This document shows, piece by piece, positions 1 through 7,338 of a stretch of DNA of 64,000 nt (within the stretch, counting starts at the first letter, position 1; every line of letters begins with the position of its first letter). The notes under the pieces are model-generated. The model searched no databases. It saw nothing but the letters and a program-made list of their open reading frames with translations, and was not told the DNA's origin. The stretch lies in NCBI RefSeq assembly GCF_002097715.1, contig NZ_CP020738.1, forward strand, positions 1 to 64,000. Reading direction: 5' to 3'. The DNA is from Burkholderia ubonensis subsp. mesacidophila. Its GTDB lineage: Bacteria > Pseudomonadota > Gammaproteobacteria > Burkholderiales > Burkholderiaceae. Both the position numbers and the translations under genes were made by a program.

Positions 1-250
1 TCTGCGCGTTGGCGAGACCTTCCTGGTTCTGGCGATCGAGCGCCTGCGTATAGTGCGGCGATTCCTGCGACGGCATGCCGCCTTGCGCATTGACCGTCGG
101 AATGTCGATTTCCGGGGCTTTGTCTTTCCGGTGCTTCATCGCCATGATCGCCACGATCGCACATACCGCGCCCACGACAACGACGGCGCCGATGACCTTT
201 GCATTGCGCAGGAAGCCGGGATGCAATTTTCTGGATCCGTTGCCGGCCAT
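1..250 (-). CDS. dotG: DotG/IcmE (TraO) N-terminus, cut by window edge
   Basis: Reading minus from the ATG at 250-248 gives MAGNGSRKLHPGFLRNAK, then one transmembrane helix (about residues 18-40), then a polar periplasmic start; the frame runs off the window. Position directly after dotH and this topology (short cytoplasmic tail, one helix, long periplasmic part) fit DotG/IcmE/TraO, the inner-membrane to core-channel protein of type IVB secretion. Only about 83 residues are visible, so the call rests mainly on gene order dotI-dotH-dotG. It starts 3 bases after the dotH stop. Confidence 0.7.
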   Translation of the reverse strand, partial: MAGNGSRKLHPGFLRNAKVIGAVVVVGAVCAIVAIMAMKHRKDKAPEIDIPTVNAQGGMPSQESPHYTQALDRQNQEGLANAQ

Positions 251-252
251 CT

Positions 253-1203
253 TTACTCCAGCTCAAGAATGATGTTCCGCGAGGCGCCGTTCGCACTCAC
301 GGTGACGACCGGCGTCTCGGGAATTTCGTACACGTGTGTTCCGTCGGCTGCGGTGAGCATGCCGTAATAGGCAGGATTGCTGAGTGTCAGGCCTGTCCGC
401 AGAACGATTCGATCGCCAACCGACCACGCCCGCATGTCGGACGGGCCGTTCTGGATGCGCACCGGCTTCGCTCCGGCGGCTTCGACGCCGTCGAGCAGAG
501 ACTGCATATACCCTTTCGGCAGGTCGATTGCCGCCACGCCCTGCGCCGGGGGAATGGAATTCGGGCCGCGTCGCGGCACGCGGACGTCCAGGCGGTAGTC
601 GGTCTCCTTCTGTCCGGCCACCATCTTGATGACGATCGGGAACGTGAGCTCCTTGAGGTAGACGGCGACATTGCCCTCGACGTAGTCGCCGTTCGCGGTA
701 ATCGTCATCGACGGAATGGCGCGCACCGGCACCTGGACGTCGAACCGCCCCTTTGCGAGGTTGTTCACTTCCAGGATATCCCACGGCGCACCCGTGTTGT
801 CGATGAAGTTCACGGTCGCGCCGAGGCTGCTCACGCGCACGATCGGCGGGGGCGCGCCTGGAGAGAGATCGACGGTGAGCGTCGACGAAACGGGCTTGGC
901 CGGCGTCCTCGGGCTGGTTGCCGCCGCTCGCTTGGCCTGGTCGATGCGCTTTCGAAGCGCGCGGATCTGGTTTGCCGTAAGCGGCGACAACTGGTTGACG
1001 GCTGCATCGTAATTGACGCTAGCCTGGTCAACCAGCGGCGGAAGCGGTCTCGGCGCATTGGGATTCGAATAGACGCCGGCGTCCGCGCTCGGCGGCGCCC
1101 CCGCCGCGCCGGCGCCATTCGATTGCGTCAATTGCGCGCTTGCGCATTTTGCTGCGCCGAGCATGACGAGCACGCACATGGACGTCGAGAGTTTCCTGCC
1201 CAT
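253..1203 (-). CDS. dotH: DotH/IcmK (TraN) core-complex protein
   Basis: 316 residues with an N-terminal signal peptide (MGRKLSTSMCVLVMLGAAKCASA), a proline/alanine-rich linker, then a C-terminal beta-rich domain from about residue 110 that looks like the DotH/IcmK/TraN family (the segments APWDILEVNN and KGRFDVQVP, and a YxGxLTAADG-type segment near the end). DotH forms the outer-membrane ring of the type IVB channel with DotC and DotD. It lies between dotI and dotG as in IncI plasmids and Legionella. A cysteine precedes the predicted cleavage site, but I do not see a convincing lipobox. Confidence 0.85.
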   Translation of the reverse strand: MGRKLSTSMCVLVMLGAAKCASAQLTQSNGAGAAGAPPSADAGVYSNPNAPRPLPPLVDQASVNYDAAVNQLSPLTANQIRALRKRIDQAKRAAATSPRTPAKPVSSTLTVDLSPGAPPPIVRVSSLGATVNFIDNTGAPWDILEVNNLAKGRFDVQVPVRAIPSMTITANGDYVEGNVAVYLKELTFPIVIKMVAGQKETDYRLDVRVPRRGPNSIPPAQGVAAIDLPKGYMQSLLDGVEAAGAKPVRIQNGPSDMRAWSVGDRIVLRTGLTLSNPAYYGMLTAADGTHVYEIPETPVVTVSANGASRNIILELE

Positions 1204-1213
1204 CGGTCTCGCC

Positions 1214-1474
1214 TCAGAACGGGTTGCCAGTCACGATGGCGTACATTTTCCGCGTATCGATGATGCCGGTAAGCCAGTCCTGCGCGCGCCGGTTCGGCGC
1301 GCTGCTCCGCAGCTCTTCCAGCTCATCGCGGCTGGCGATGAACGGATCGAGCAGGTCGAACACGCGATGCCACTCGGTTCCCTCGACGCTTGAGAGCGGG
1401 TGGATGCCATCCATCGACTGCGATTCGTCGGCGATTTCGATTGCCGACGGGAGGGGTTTGAAGCCGTCTATCAT
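1214..1474 (-). CDS. Small protein between dotI and dotH, unknown
   Basis: 86 residues, acidic, no signal peptide or membrane segment; contains the stretch WHRVFDLLDPFIASRDELEELR. It fits tightly between dotI (ends 1483) and dotH (starts 1203), so it is co-transcribed with the core-complex genes. I do not recognise a family. A cytoplasmic accessory role in transfer is inferred from position only. Confidence 0.65.
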   Translation of the reverse strand: MIDGFKPLPSAIEIADESQSMDGIHPLSSVEGTEWHRVFDLLDPFIASRDELEELRSSAPNRRAQDWLTGIIDTRKMYAIVTGNPF

Positions 1475-1482
1475 GCCGTCAC

Positions 1483-2175
1483 CTAGTTGTTTTGCCCGTT
1501 GCCGATAAAGCGGAGTGCACTCGTGGATATGCCGTCCGGACTGTCGACTGTGGGCACTCTCTCAATGTTTGTTTCGATAACGAAGGAGTACGACCGCTTT
1601 TCGGTTTGACTGACCAGCGTGATCGAAATGGGCTGTTGTACCGTCCATCGGTATACCGGGTCGCCACGCCTCGATGTTGCTGCAATCACGCCGGCGCCCG
1701 TCGACACAACGGACGAAACCTGATGGCGATCACGGATCTTGGAAATCAGATCCGAAAATCCGGAGTTGGCCATCAACGCCTCGTAGCCCTGGTCGGTATA
1801 GCAACCCCTGGTGCCGTGCAGTGAATTCAGATGCTCGCGAAGATCCTTGTCGACGAAAGTCAGCGTGAACGTGCGCGTAATGCAGTCCTGCGCGAACTGG
1901 ACGACTTTCTCCGGTGACGCAAGCGGCTCGCTCAGCGGCATCAGCCGAACCATCCGGCCGTCCGGCGTAATGGCGAAATACACCGGCGGCGCCGTGCGAA
2001 GCGTGAGCACCGTGTTGATGCCGAGGGAAACCAGGAGGCAGATCCCCAGAATCAGGTTGCTGCCCAGGAGCTTCGGCCAACTGAATTTATAGAGAAACGT
2101 CTCCGCCAGGAGTCGAACGGCCGGATGCACGCCAAGCCAGCTTTTCGGTGCGGAATTCTGGTTAGGTGTTGCCAT
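1483..2175 (-). CDS. dotI: DotI/IcmL (TraM) inner-membrane protein
   Basis: 230 residues: about 40 cytoplasmic residues, one transmembrane helix (NLILGICLLVSLGINTVLTL), then a periplasmic NTF2-like domain typical of DotI/IcmL/TraM (YFAITPDGRMVRLMPLSEP near the start; RWTVQQPISITLVSQ in the middle). DotI makes inner-membrane rings of type IVB systems. The start overlaps the end of the upstream helix-turn-helix gene by 14 bases, suggesting translational coupling. Confidence 0.88.
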   Translation of the reverse strand: MATPNQNSAPKSWLGVHPAVRLLAETFLYKFSWPKLLGSNLILGICLLVSLGINTVLTLRTAPPVYFAITPDGRMVRLMPLSEPLASPEKVVQFAQDCITRTFTLTFVDKDLREHLNSLHGTRGCYTDQGYEALMANSGFSDLISKIRDRHQVSSVVSTGAGVIAATSRRGDPVYRWTVQQPISITLVSQTEKRSYSFVIETNIERVPTVDSPDGISTSALRFIGNGQNN

Positions 2176-2527
2176 GATCAGCGGTTCCTACCTGATAGCG
2201 GGCGGGATACAGCAAATGTATTTCCCGGATGCCATCCAGCGCGAAATCGGGATGTTTCGCGGTGGTGGCGTCGATGAGTCGGCGAGCGCTTTGCAGCAAC
2301 TCGATCTTTGCGGGTTGGGCCGACGGTTGCGATGCCCTCGCGCAATCGTGATCCTGAAGCACCGAGACAAGACGTTCCGCGATTTCCGGACTCGGAATCG
2401 CACCCTGTTCCAGCCTGGTCAGGTACGGGCGCGAGATGTCGGCCTTCGTGCAAATCTTGTTCGTGTCGAGGTTGTTGATTAGCCGATACGCCTTCAAGAG
2501 CGTAAGAGGCTTTGAATCCGTGGCCAT
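2162..2527 (-). CDS. Helix-turn-helix protein heading the dotI operon
   Basis: 121 residues. Residues about 10-55 form an XRE-like helix-turn-helix (LLKAYRLINN, CTKADISRPYLTRLEQG, PEIAERLVSVL). The C-terminal half carries no recognised domain. It is the first gene of the minus operon and starts about 20 bases from the palindrome at 2546-2565, so it may read or respond to that site. It is one candidate for the regulator of the 12-site palindrome set described in the findings; nothing in the sequence proves that. Confidence 0.75.
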   Translation of the reverse strand: MATDSKPLTLLKAYRLINNLDTNKICTKADISRPYLTRLEQGAIPSPEIAERLVSVLQDHDCARASQPSAQPAKIELLQSARRLIDATTAKHPDFALDGIREIHLLYPARYQVGTADHGNT

Positions 2528-2545
2528 TGGTCTAATTCAGCATTC

Positions 2546-2565
2546 TATATCGTTATAACGGTACG
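2546..2565. promoter_or_regulatory. Shared 20-bp palindrome, site 1
   Basis: TATATC-gttataac-GGTACG; the 8-base centre is itself a perfect palindrome. It lies 19 bases upstream of the helix-turn-helix gene heading the dotI-dotH-dotG operon. The outer half-sites each deviate by one or two bases from CGTATC/GATACG. Bases 2566-2776 hold no gene that I can support. Confidence 0.55.
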
Positions 2566-2776
2566 CAAATTATTCTCGGGGGCATATTGCTTGTCAAGCA
2601 ATTTCCGGTCGAGTCAAGGCTGGTTGCAATTCGTTACCCGAACACGTGCGGCACCGCACGATAAATCGGAAGGGTGCATGCCCGGGGTGCGCTAAGTGGT
2701 GCGACAAGCGATGCAACGTTTGCGTGCATTACTTGTCACCGGCGCCGAAATGCATTGTTTCCGGGTCACTACCGCG

Positions 2777-3124
2777 TCATTGCCTTGCCGCGAAGGAAAC
2801 GAGTGTGCGCGCGAATTCGTCCGCAGGCTGCCGGACATCGAACCGGGCGTTCTTATAGGCGTTTCGCCGAACCGCTCGAAGAAAACGACGAATGCTGTCA
2901 TTGAGGTGGATCGCACGCTCGGCGTGCGTGGCATCAACGCACTGCAGATTCAGTTCTCCTCCCCGTACCTTATCGGCAGCCGTCGGAATTTCTTTATCGT
3001 TGGTTAACTCGAAATGACCACCGGTCAGAAAGACCTGGCCGAATTCGAGGTCTTTCACGCCGCACTCCATTGTGAAGGCGGCCCCGTTTTCGAGCGTTTT
3101 CGAAATCGTGTGCGCGCCATGCAT
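2777..3124 (-). CDS. Probable 115-residue protein, unknown
   Basis: From the ATG at 3124 the frame encodes MHGAHTISKTLENGAAF... and ends ...FARTLVSFAARQ. Codon third positions are G/C-rich and composition is normal, which is why I accept it over the other frames. No signal peptide, membrane segment or known domain; it contains a charged helical stretch (AERAIHLNDSIRRFLRAVRRNA). The same frame stays open upstream to 3502 but crosses the palindrome at 3255-3274, so I chose the start nearer the good coding signal. No clear ribosome site is visible, so the start is uncertain. Confidence 0.45.
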   Translation of the reverse strand: MHGAHTISKTLENGAAFTMECGVKDLEFGQVFLTGGHFELTNDKEIPTAADKVRGGELNLQCVDATHAERAIHLNDSIRRFLRAVRRNAYKNARFDVRQPADEFARTLVSFAARQ

Positions 3125-3254
3125 GGATTCATTTCGGTGCCGCCATTGGCATGGACACTTACCCGGCGAGCGCTCGAACCGTTTACATTTGCCGGCTCGC
3201 CAGCCTGCGTCGATACGCGATTCGCTTCCGAATTCATGCGACCCCTTATAATTT

Positions 3255-3274
3255 CGTATCGCATGCATGATACG
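3255..3274. promoter_or_regulatory. Shared 20-bp palindrome, site 2
   Basis: CGTATC-gcatgcat-GATACG: both half-sites and the centre are perfectly palindromic. It lies about 130 bases upstream (minus direction) of the 115-residue gene at 2777-3124. A TATAAT-like string is next to it at 3246-3251. Confidence 0.6.
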
Positions 3275-3593
3275 TGCAATTGCGAACACCATCAATCGAT
3301 CTGCGGGGCGCCGACATCGGATCGCCGGACGCAGTCGCGCCTCGAAATGTCCTCCCGCCTTCCAGATGATGCGCACTCGAGCTCGCGCAAACGTTTGCAA
3401 TCTCCGCAATGCAGGGATTGGACCTGCTTCGCGGTCTATTCGAACGAGGCGTCGACTTCCGGGCACATGCGACGCAATGCATTCGTCACCAAGCCTCAAC
3501 ATTCACGCCAATGAATCCTCGCGTCGCTCGAAGACGGCCTGGATACGTGGCTGCGTTGTGTGTTCGCATGTTCGCGCCGCGACTTCGTCGTTG

Positions 3594-3613
3594 CGTATCA
3601 GTACACATATACG
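3594..3613. promoter_or_regulatory. Shared 20-bp palindrome, site 3
   Basis: CGTATC-agtacaca-TATACG, with symmetry extended outward by TTG/CAA on each side. No confident gene starts near it on either strand, so its target is unclear; it may act together with sites 2 and 4. Confidence 0.55.
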
Positions 3614-3858
3614 CAAGTAAGATTTACATCTCCCGCACTTGAGTCGGCGTCTTCGGCACCCAACCGACGCAATGGCGCGTCGGACGACATTCGCAATTCC
3701 GGGGATGACATGGCAACGAACGACGCAAAAATCGGCGTATTTCTGCATTTTTCCCACGTCGCGGCTTGCTTCAGCGTGTTGTGCGCAAGCACGTCGAAGC
3801 CAGGCCGAACATGAGAATAGTGGGTCGCCGAACAACAAGACGTTGATCGCACGTTTTA

Positions 3859-3878
3859 CGTATGCTAGTCTTGATACG
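3859..3878. promoter_or_regulatory. Shared 20-bp palindrome, site 4, upstream of dotD
   Basis: CGTATG-ctagtctt-GATACG, ending 45 bases before the dotD start at 3924. It is placed to control the long plus-strand operon dotD to pilR. Confidence 0.6.
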
Positions 3879-3923
3879 GAATTTAAGACCGATCAGGGTC
3901 AAGCTTTGGATAAGCGTAAAACT

Positions 3924-4367
3924 ATGCAATTGACGCGCGTGACACTTGTGATACTGCTCGGCGGCATCGCTGGCTGTGCTCAGCCGCCTGTTGCGGTGGA
4001 TACGACGGGGCGAATGCTCGACGCACAGCTCAACGAATCCGCTCAAAAAATCGATCGTCTGCTCGGTGACATCTCGCGCGCCGGCGGCTTGTCCGCGCTC
4101 GCGCCGAGATCGGGCAGCGTGACCATCAACGGCGACCTTGTAACGGTTCAGTGGCAAGGGGATGCCCCCGAAGTATTGCGCAAGCTCGCCGATGCAAAGG
4201 GCTTGAAATTTGCCGTGATGGGGCGCGCGGTGCCGATCCCCGTCTCCATCGACACGACGAACTCGAACTTCGTGCAGGTTCTCGAAAACATCGGCACGCA
4301 ACTGGGTGCTCGTGCCGACGTCGTGTTGCGGACCGACACCCTCGAGATCCACTACCGTGCAATTTGA
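3924..4367 (+). CDS. dotD: DotD (TraH) outer-membrane lipoprotein
   Basis: 147 residues starting MQLTRVTLVILLGGIAGCAQ: a signal peptide with a clear lipobox (IAGC), then a DotD-like domain with a secretin N0-type fold pattern (VTINGDLVTVQWQGDAPEVL, LENIGTQLGARADVVL). DotD with DotC targets DotH to the outer membrane. I use the ATG at 3924 because it places the signal peptide at the N-terminus; the frame is open upstream to 3639 without a plausible protein. First gene of the dotDCB-icmT-pil operon. Confidence 0.85.
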   Translation: MQLTRVTLVILLGGIAGCAQPPVAVDTTGRMLDAQLNESAQKIDRLLGDISRAGGLSALAPRSGSVTINGDLVTVQWQGDAPEVLRKLADAKGLKFAVMGRAVPIPVSIDTTNSNFVQVLENIGTQLGARADVVLRTDTLEIHYRAI

Positions 4368-5181
4368 GCGTGTCGCGGTCGCTTGCGCGTGTGTGGCCGG
4401 CTGCCTGATGGCGGGACACGTGCACGCGGAAATGTCGCTGGACGACCTCGCGAATCTCTCTGTCGACTCGATGCCCGCGGCCGCCGCGATATCGCCGGCG
4501 CGCGCGAACATGTTGAGCGAAGCGGCGCTGCCGCTCGGCAGTCACAGGGGGCTCGCCGATCGATCCGCCGTCCTCGTCGCCGAACTGGAGGCGCGCGCGT
4601 CGCGCCTGGATACGATCTACCGCTTCAATGCGCTCGTGATGACCAACGGTGTGCTGCCGCCCGTCATCTCGGAGGCGCGTGACGCGATCGAAGCGACGAA
4701 CGATCAGATTCGCGTTGCCGATCGCATGTACAAGATCATCGCGCCCGCACGATTCATCACCATCGCGCCGTCATGGCGTGACTACCTGTTGGTCGGCTTG
4801 CGCATCAAACCTGTGCAGGAGCTGCCGTTTGCGGCGGTTCTGCCGAAGACCGGCGCCGAGCGCGCCTACTGGAAAGAACAAATCATGCTCGGATACGCGC
4901 AAGGGCAAAAGCTCGCCGATCAGATCCTGGAAACCAACCGCGCACGCCTCGATCGCGACTACATCGGCATGCTTCGCTACTCGGAGCTGCTCAACAAGGG
5001 CATGGTGTCCGAGCCGTCCGTCGCGGTCGCGCCCAGCATCGTGTCGGGCGACCGAAATCAGCTCAATGTCGGGGATACGCTTTATCGGGTCACCGATCAC
5101 GGCGGCTTCGTCACCGATCCCGGCAAGTGGCAGGCGACGGTCGGCCCGGCGACGGGCACCTCACGCGAGGGCGCGAAGTGA
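4357..5181 (+). CDS. dotC: DotC (TraI) lipoprotein
   Basis: 274 residues from a GTG at 4357, overlapping the dotD end by 11 bases. This start gives a short signal peptide with a possible lipobox (CACVAGC), as expected for DotC; the in-frame ATG at 4408 would remove it. The body matches the DotC family: a tyrosine/arginine-rich start region (SRLDTIYRFNALV), APSWRDYLLVGL, ERAYWKEQIMLGYAQGQKLAD, then LDRDYIGMLRYSELLNKGMV. DotC is part of the type IVB outer-membrane core with DotD and DotH. The stop overlaps the dotB start (TGATG). Confidence 0.85.
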   Translation: MQFERVAVACACVAGCLMAGHVHAEMSLDDLANLSVDSMPAAAAISPARANMLSEAALPLGSHRGLADRSAVLVAELEARASRLDTIYRFNALVMTNGVLPPVISEARDAIEATNDQIRVADRMYKIIAPARFITIAPSWRDYLLVGLRIKPVQELPFAAVLPKTGAERAYWKEQIMLGYAQGQKLADQILETNRARLDRDYIGMLRYSELLNKGMVSEPSVAVAPSIVSGDRNQLNVGDTLYRVTDHGGFVTDPGKWQATVGPATGTSREGAK

Positions 5182-6293
5182 TGCTGCGGCCCGAGCCATT
5201 CAACCTCCAGCCCAACTTCGGCGTGGACGCGCTGCAGTCGTTTCTGAACTATGCGGACACCAACGGGGCGTCCGACATCCTGTTTCAGACGGGTGACGTC
5301 GTATGGGGCGAAATCAAGGGGCGTCAGGTTCCGTTGACGCAGCGCACGATCAAGGACGGGGAAATCAAGACCCTCCTGTCGATCGCATTCGGTAGCGAGG
5401 TCATCGGCGTGATCAAGGGCGGAACCGATGCCGACCGCCCTTACCGCTTCGTGGTCGAGCGCGACTCGCGCCGCTACCGCGTCAACATTTCCGGCGCGCA
5501 GATCGGCGACACGGAGGATGGCCTGTCCATCACCATGCGAACCATTCCCGAGCTGCCGCCGCCCCTCGATGCGCTGAATCTTCCTTCGGGCATCCGGGAG
5601 AACCTGTTTCAGCCGCGCGGCCTCGTGCTCGTGTGCGGGCCGACCGGCTCCGGCAAGACGACGCTGATGTCGTCGTTCTATGCGGACACGTCGGAGACGA
5701 ACGGGGACGCGAAGATCCTGCTGTACGAGGATCCGATCGAGTTCCTGTTCACGAAAGTGAAGAACGCCGGGCCGAAGATTCGCCAGATGCAGATCGGCCG
5801 GCATATTCCGAACTTCGCCCGCGGCATTCGCAACGCCATGCGATGCAAGCCGATGCTGATCGGCATCGGCGAAGCGCGGGACGCGGAGACGATCGGGTCG
5901 CTGGTCGAGGCGTCGCTCACCGGCCACGGGGCATACGGCACGATGCACACCGAGAGCGTGCCGGAGACGATCAGTCGCGCCATTCAGGTGTTTCCGGCCG
6001 ATCAGCATTCGGCGATCGCATCGAAGATGCTCGGCGCGCTGCGTCTCATCGTCGTGCAGATCCTTGTCCCGACACTCGACGGCAATCGTGCGGCTGTCCG
6101 CGAGTGGCTGTATTTCGATCGCGACGTCAAACGCGAGTTGAGCGAAATGCCCTACACCGCGTGGGGCGCCTACCTGCGCGGCGTGGTGGCGACGCACAAG
6201 CAGGACATGGCGACCGGACTGCGCGAATTGCTCGATCAGGGGCTCATCGACGCCAAGTCGTTTCGCAGGTATGCCGGGGAGTCGAACGCATGA
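5181..6293 (+). CDS. dotB: DotB (TraJ) hexameric secretion ATPase
   Basis: 370 residues. PilT/VirB11-like fold with Walker A GPTGSGKTT at about residue 155, aspartate-box YEDPIEF, Walker B region IGIGEARDAETI, and the histidine box THTES-like GTMHTESVPETISR. DotB powers type IVB substrate transfer. Start ATG at 5181 overlaps the dotC stop, which argues against the longer start at 5127. It lies in the dotD-C-B-icmT order seen as traH-I-J-K in IncI plasmids. Confidence 0.9.
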   Translation: MLRPEPFNLQPNFGVDALQSFLNYADTNGASDILFQTGDVVWGEIKGRQVPLTQRTIKDGEIKTLLSIAFGSEVIGVIKGGTDADRPYRFVVERDSRRYRVNISGAQIGDTEDGLSITMRTIPELPPPLDALNLPSGIRENLFQPRGLVLVCGPTGSGKTTLMSSFYADTSETNGDAKILLYEDPIEFLFTKVKNAGPKIRQMQIGRHIPNFARGIRNAMRCKPMLIGIGEARDAETIGSLVEASLTGHGAYGTMHTESVPETISRAIQVFPADQHSAIASKMLGALRLIVVQILVPTLDGNRAAVREWLYFDRDVKRELSEMPYTAWGAYLRGVVATHKQDMATGLRELLDQGLIDAKSFRRYAGESNA

Positions 6294-7338
6294 AGATGCG
6301 GCGGTCAATCTGCGCGACGCCGCACTCGATCCTCGCATCGTAGGTATCGACGCCCGCGCGTACTTCCCGATCCTGATTGCGCTTTACTACCCCCGCAAGT
6401 GGACGTTCGGGGTAGCGGCGCTTGCCATCATCGGGTTCTTCATCATGGAAAAGCGGGGGTACACGTTGCCGGTGCTCCTGCGCGCAATTCGCCACAAATT
6501 GCGCGGGGCGGTGGTCCATGCGCGCGCCTGGTGGCATCACCGGGAGAAATCACGAATGAAAAGGTGCGAAATGCACAAGACCACGATCTACGCCGCGTTG
6601 ACGGCGATCGGGATCGGCATGGCGTCGATTCCGATCGCCCACGCCGGGTTCGTCAACGAGGCCGCGCCGCAGCAGGCTCAACTTGCCGCGGCCACCGACA
6701 ACACCCCGGATCTGACCGCGAGCTCGGCTGTCAGCCAGGAAGCACGCGCGAAGTGGATCCAGCGCGGCATGCGGCCGTCCGACGTGGCCGTGCCGCGCGG
6801 CAAAGGGCGCGACATTGCGCTTGCCGACATGGCGCCCGTCGTGGTGCCGCGCGATTTCCGCATCGACATGGGAACCGTGGACGGCAGCCAGCTCGTGTCA
6901 TGGGCCGGCGGAAAACCGTGGGATGCGGTCCTGAAGGATGCCATCGACCCGATCCCCAACGTCGAAGCGACCCTCGACTGGAGCAAGCGTGTCGTCACGT
7001 TCCGGCGAGCCGCGGCCGGCCGCAACGGCGTTTCCGGCATGGCGCCGGTGGCGGCTCCCGCGGTCGCGATGCGATGGCAGGTGCTCGCGAGCGACGTCAC
7101 GCTGCGCCAAACCCTCATTCGATGGGCGAAGGACGCCGGCTGGCAAGTGTCGTGGGAGATCGGCTACGACTATCCGGTTCAGCTCGAGGGGTCGTTCGCG
7201 GGCACGTTCGAGGAAGCGGTGGGGCAATACATGGCGTCGCTGCGCTACAGCGACTACCCCGCGCTCGCGTGCATGTACGAGGCGAATCACGTGGTGCGCG
7301 TGCTTCACTACGGGGACAAGAAAGAATGCGAAAAATGA
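6271..7338 (+). CDS. IcmT (TraK) and PilL in one continuous reading frame
   Basis: A single 355-codon frame with no stop. Residues about 1-90 look like IcmT/TraK: IDARAYFPILIALYYPRKWT, a transmembrane helix, then MEKRGYTLPVLLRAI. From an internal ATG at 6556 (or 6571) the protein restarts with a signal peptide (MHKTTIYAALTAIGIGMASI... ending AHA), followed by a linker and a C-terminal TcpQ-type domain (DVTLRQTLIRWAKDAGWQVSW ... FEEAVGQYMASLRY) as in PilL. GGGAGA at 6542-6547 is a good ribosome site for the internal start, so two proteins may be made from nested starts. Frame start at 6271 overlaps dotB by 23 bases. Confidence 0.75.
   Translation: MPGSRTHEDAAVNLRDAALDPRIVGIDARAYFPILIALYYPRKWTFGVAALAIIGFFIMEKRGYTLPVLLRAIRHKLRGAVVHARAWWHHREKSRMKRCEMHKTTIYAALTAIGIGMASIPIAHAGFVNEAAPQQAQLAAATDNTPDLTASSAVSQEARAKWIQRGMRPSDVAVPRGKGRDIALADMAPVVVPRDFRIDMGTVDGSQLVSWAGGKPWDAVLKDAIDPIPNVEATLDWSKRVVTFRRAAAGRNGVSGMAPVAAPAVAMRWQVLASDVTLRQTLIRWAKDAGWQVSWEIGYDYPVQLEGSFAGTFEEAVGQYMASLRYSDYPALACMYEANHVVRVLHYGDKKECEK

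Larger units (their letters stand above)
3125..3923. other. 800-base regulatory region with three shared palindromes
   Basis: No gene can be supported here: several frames are open for 80-240 codons on both strands, but their predicted proteins are arginine/serine-rich and lack sensible start sites. It carries the palindromes at 3255-3274, 3594-3613 and 3859-3878. With the site at 2546 this makes four operator-like sites in 1.3 kb between the divergent dot operons. Confidence 0.5.

Noticed and set aside
2777..3502. Long 241-codon form of the 115-residue gene
   Set aside because: The first half has poor coding character and would run through palindrome site 2.
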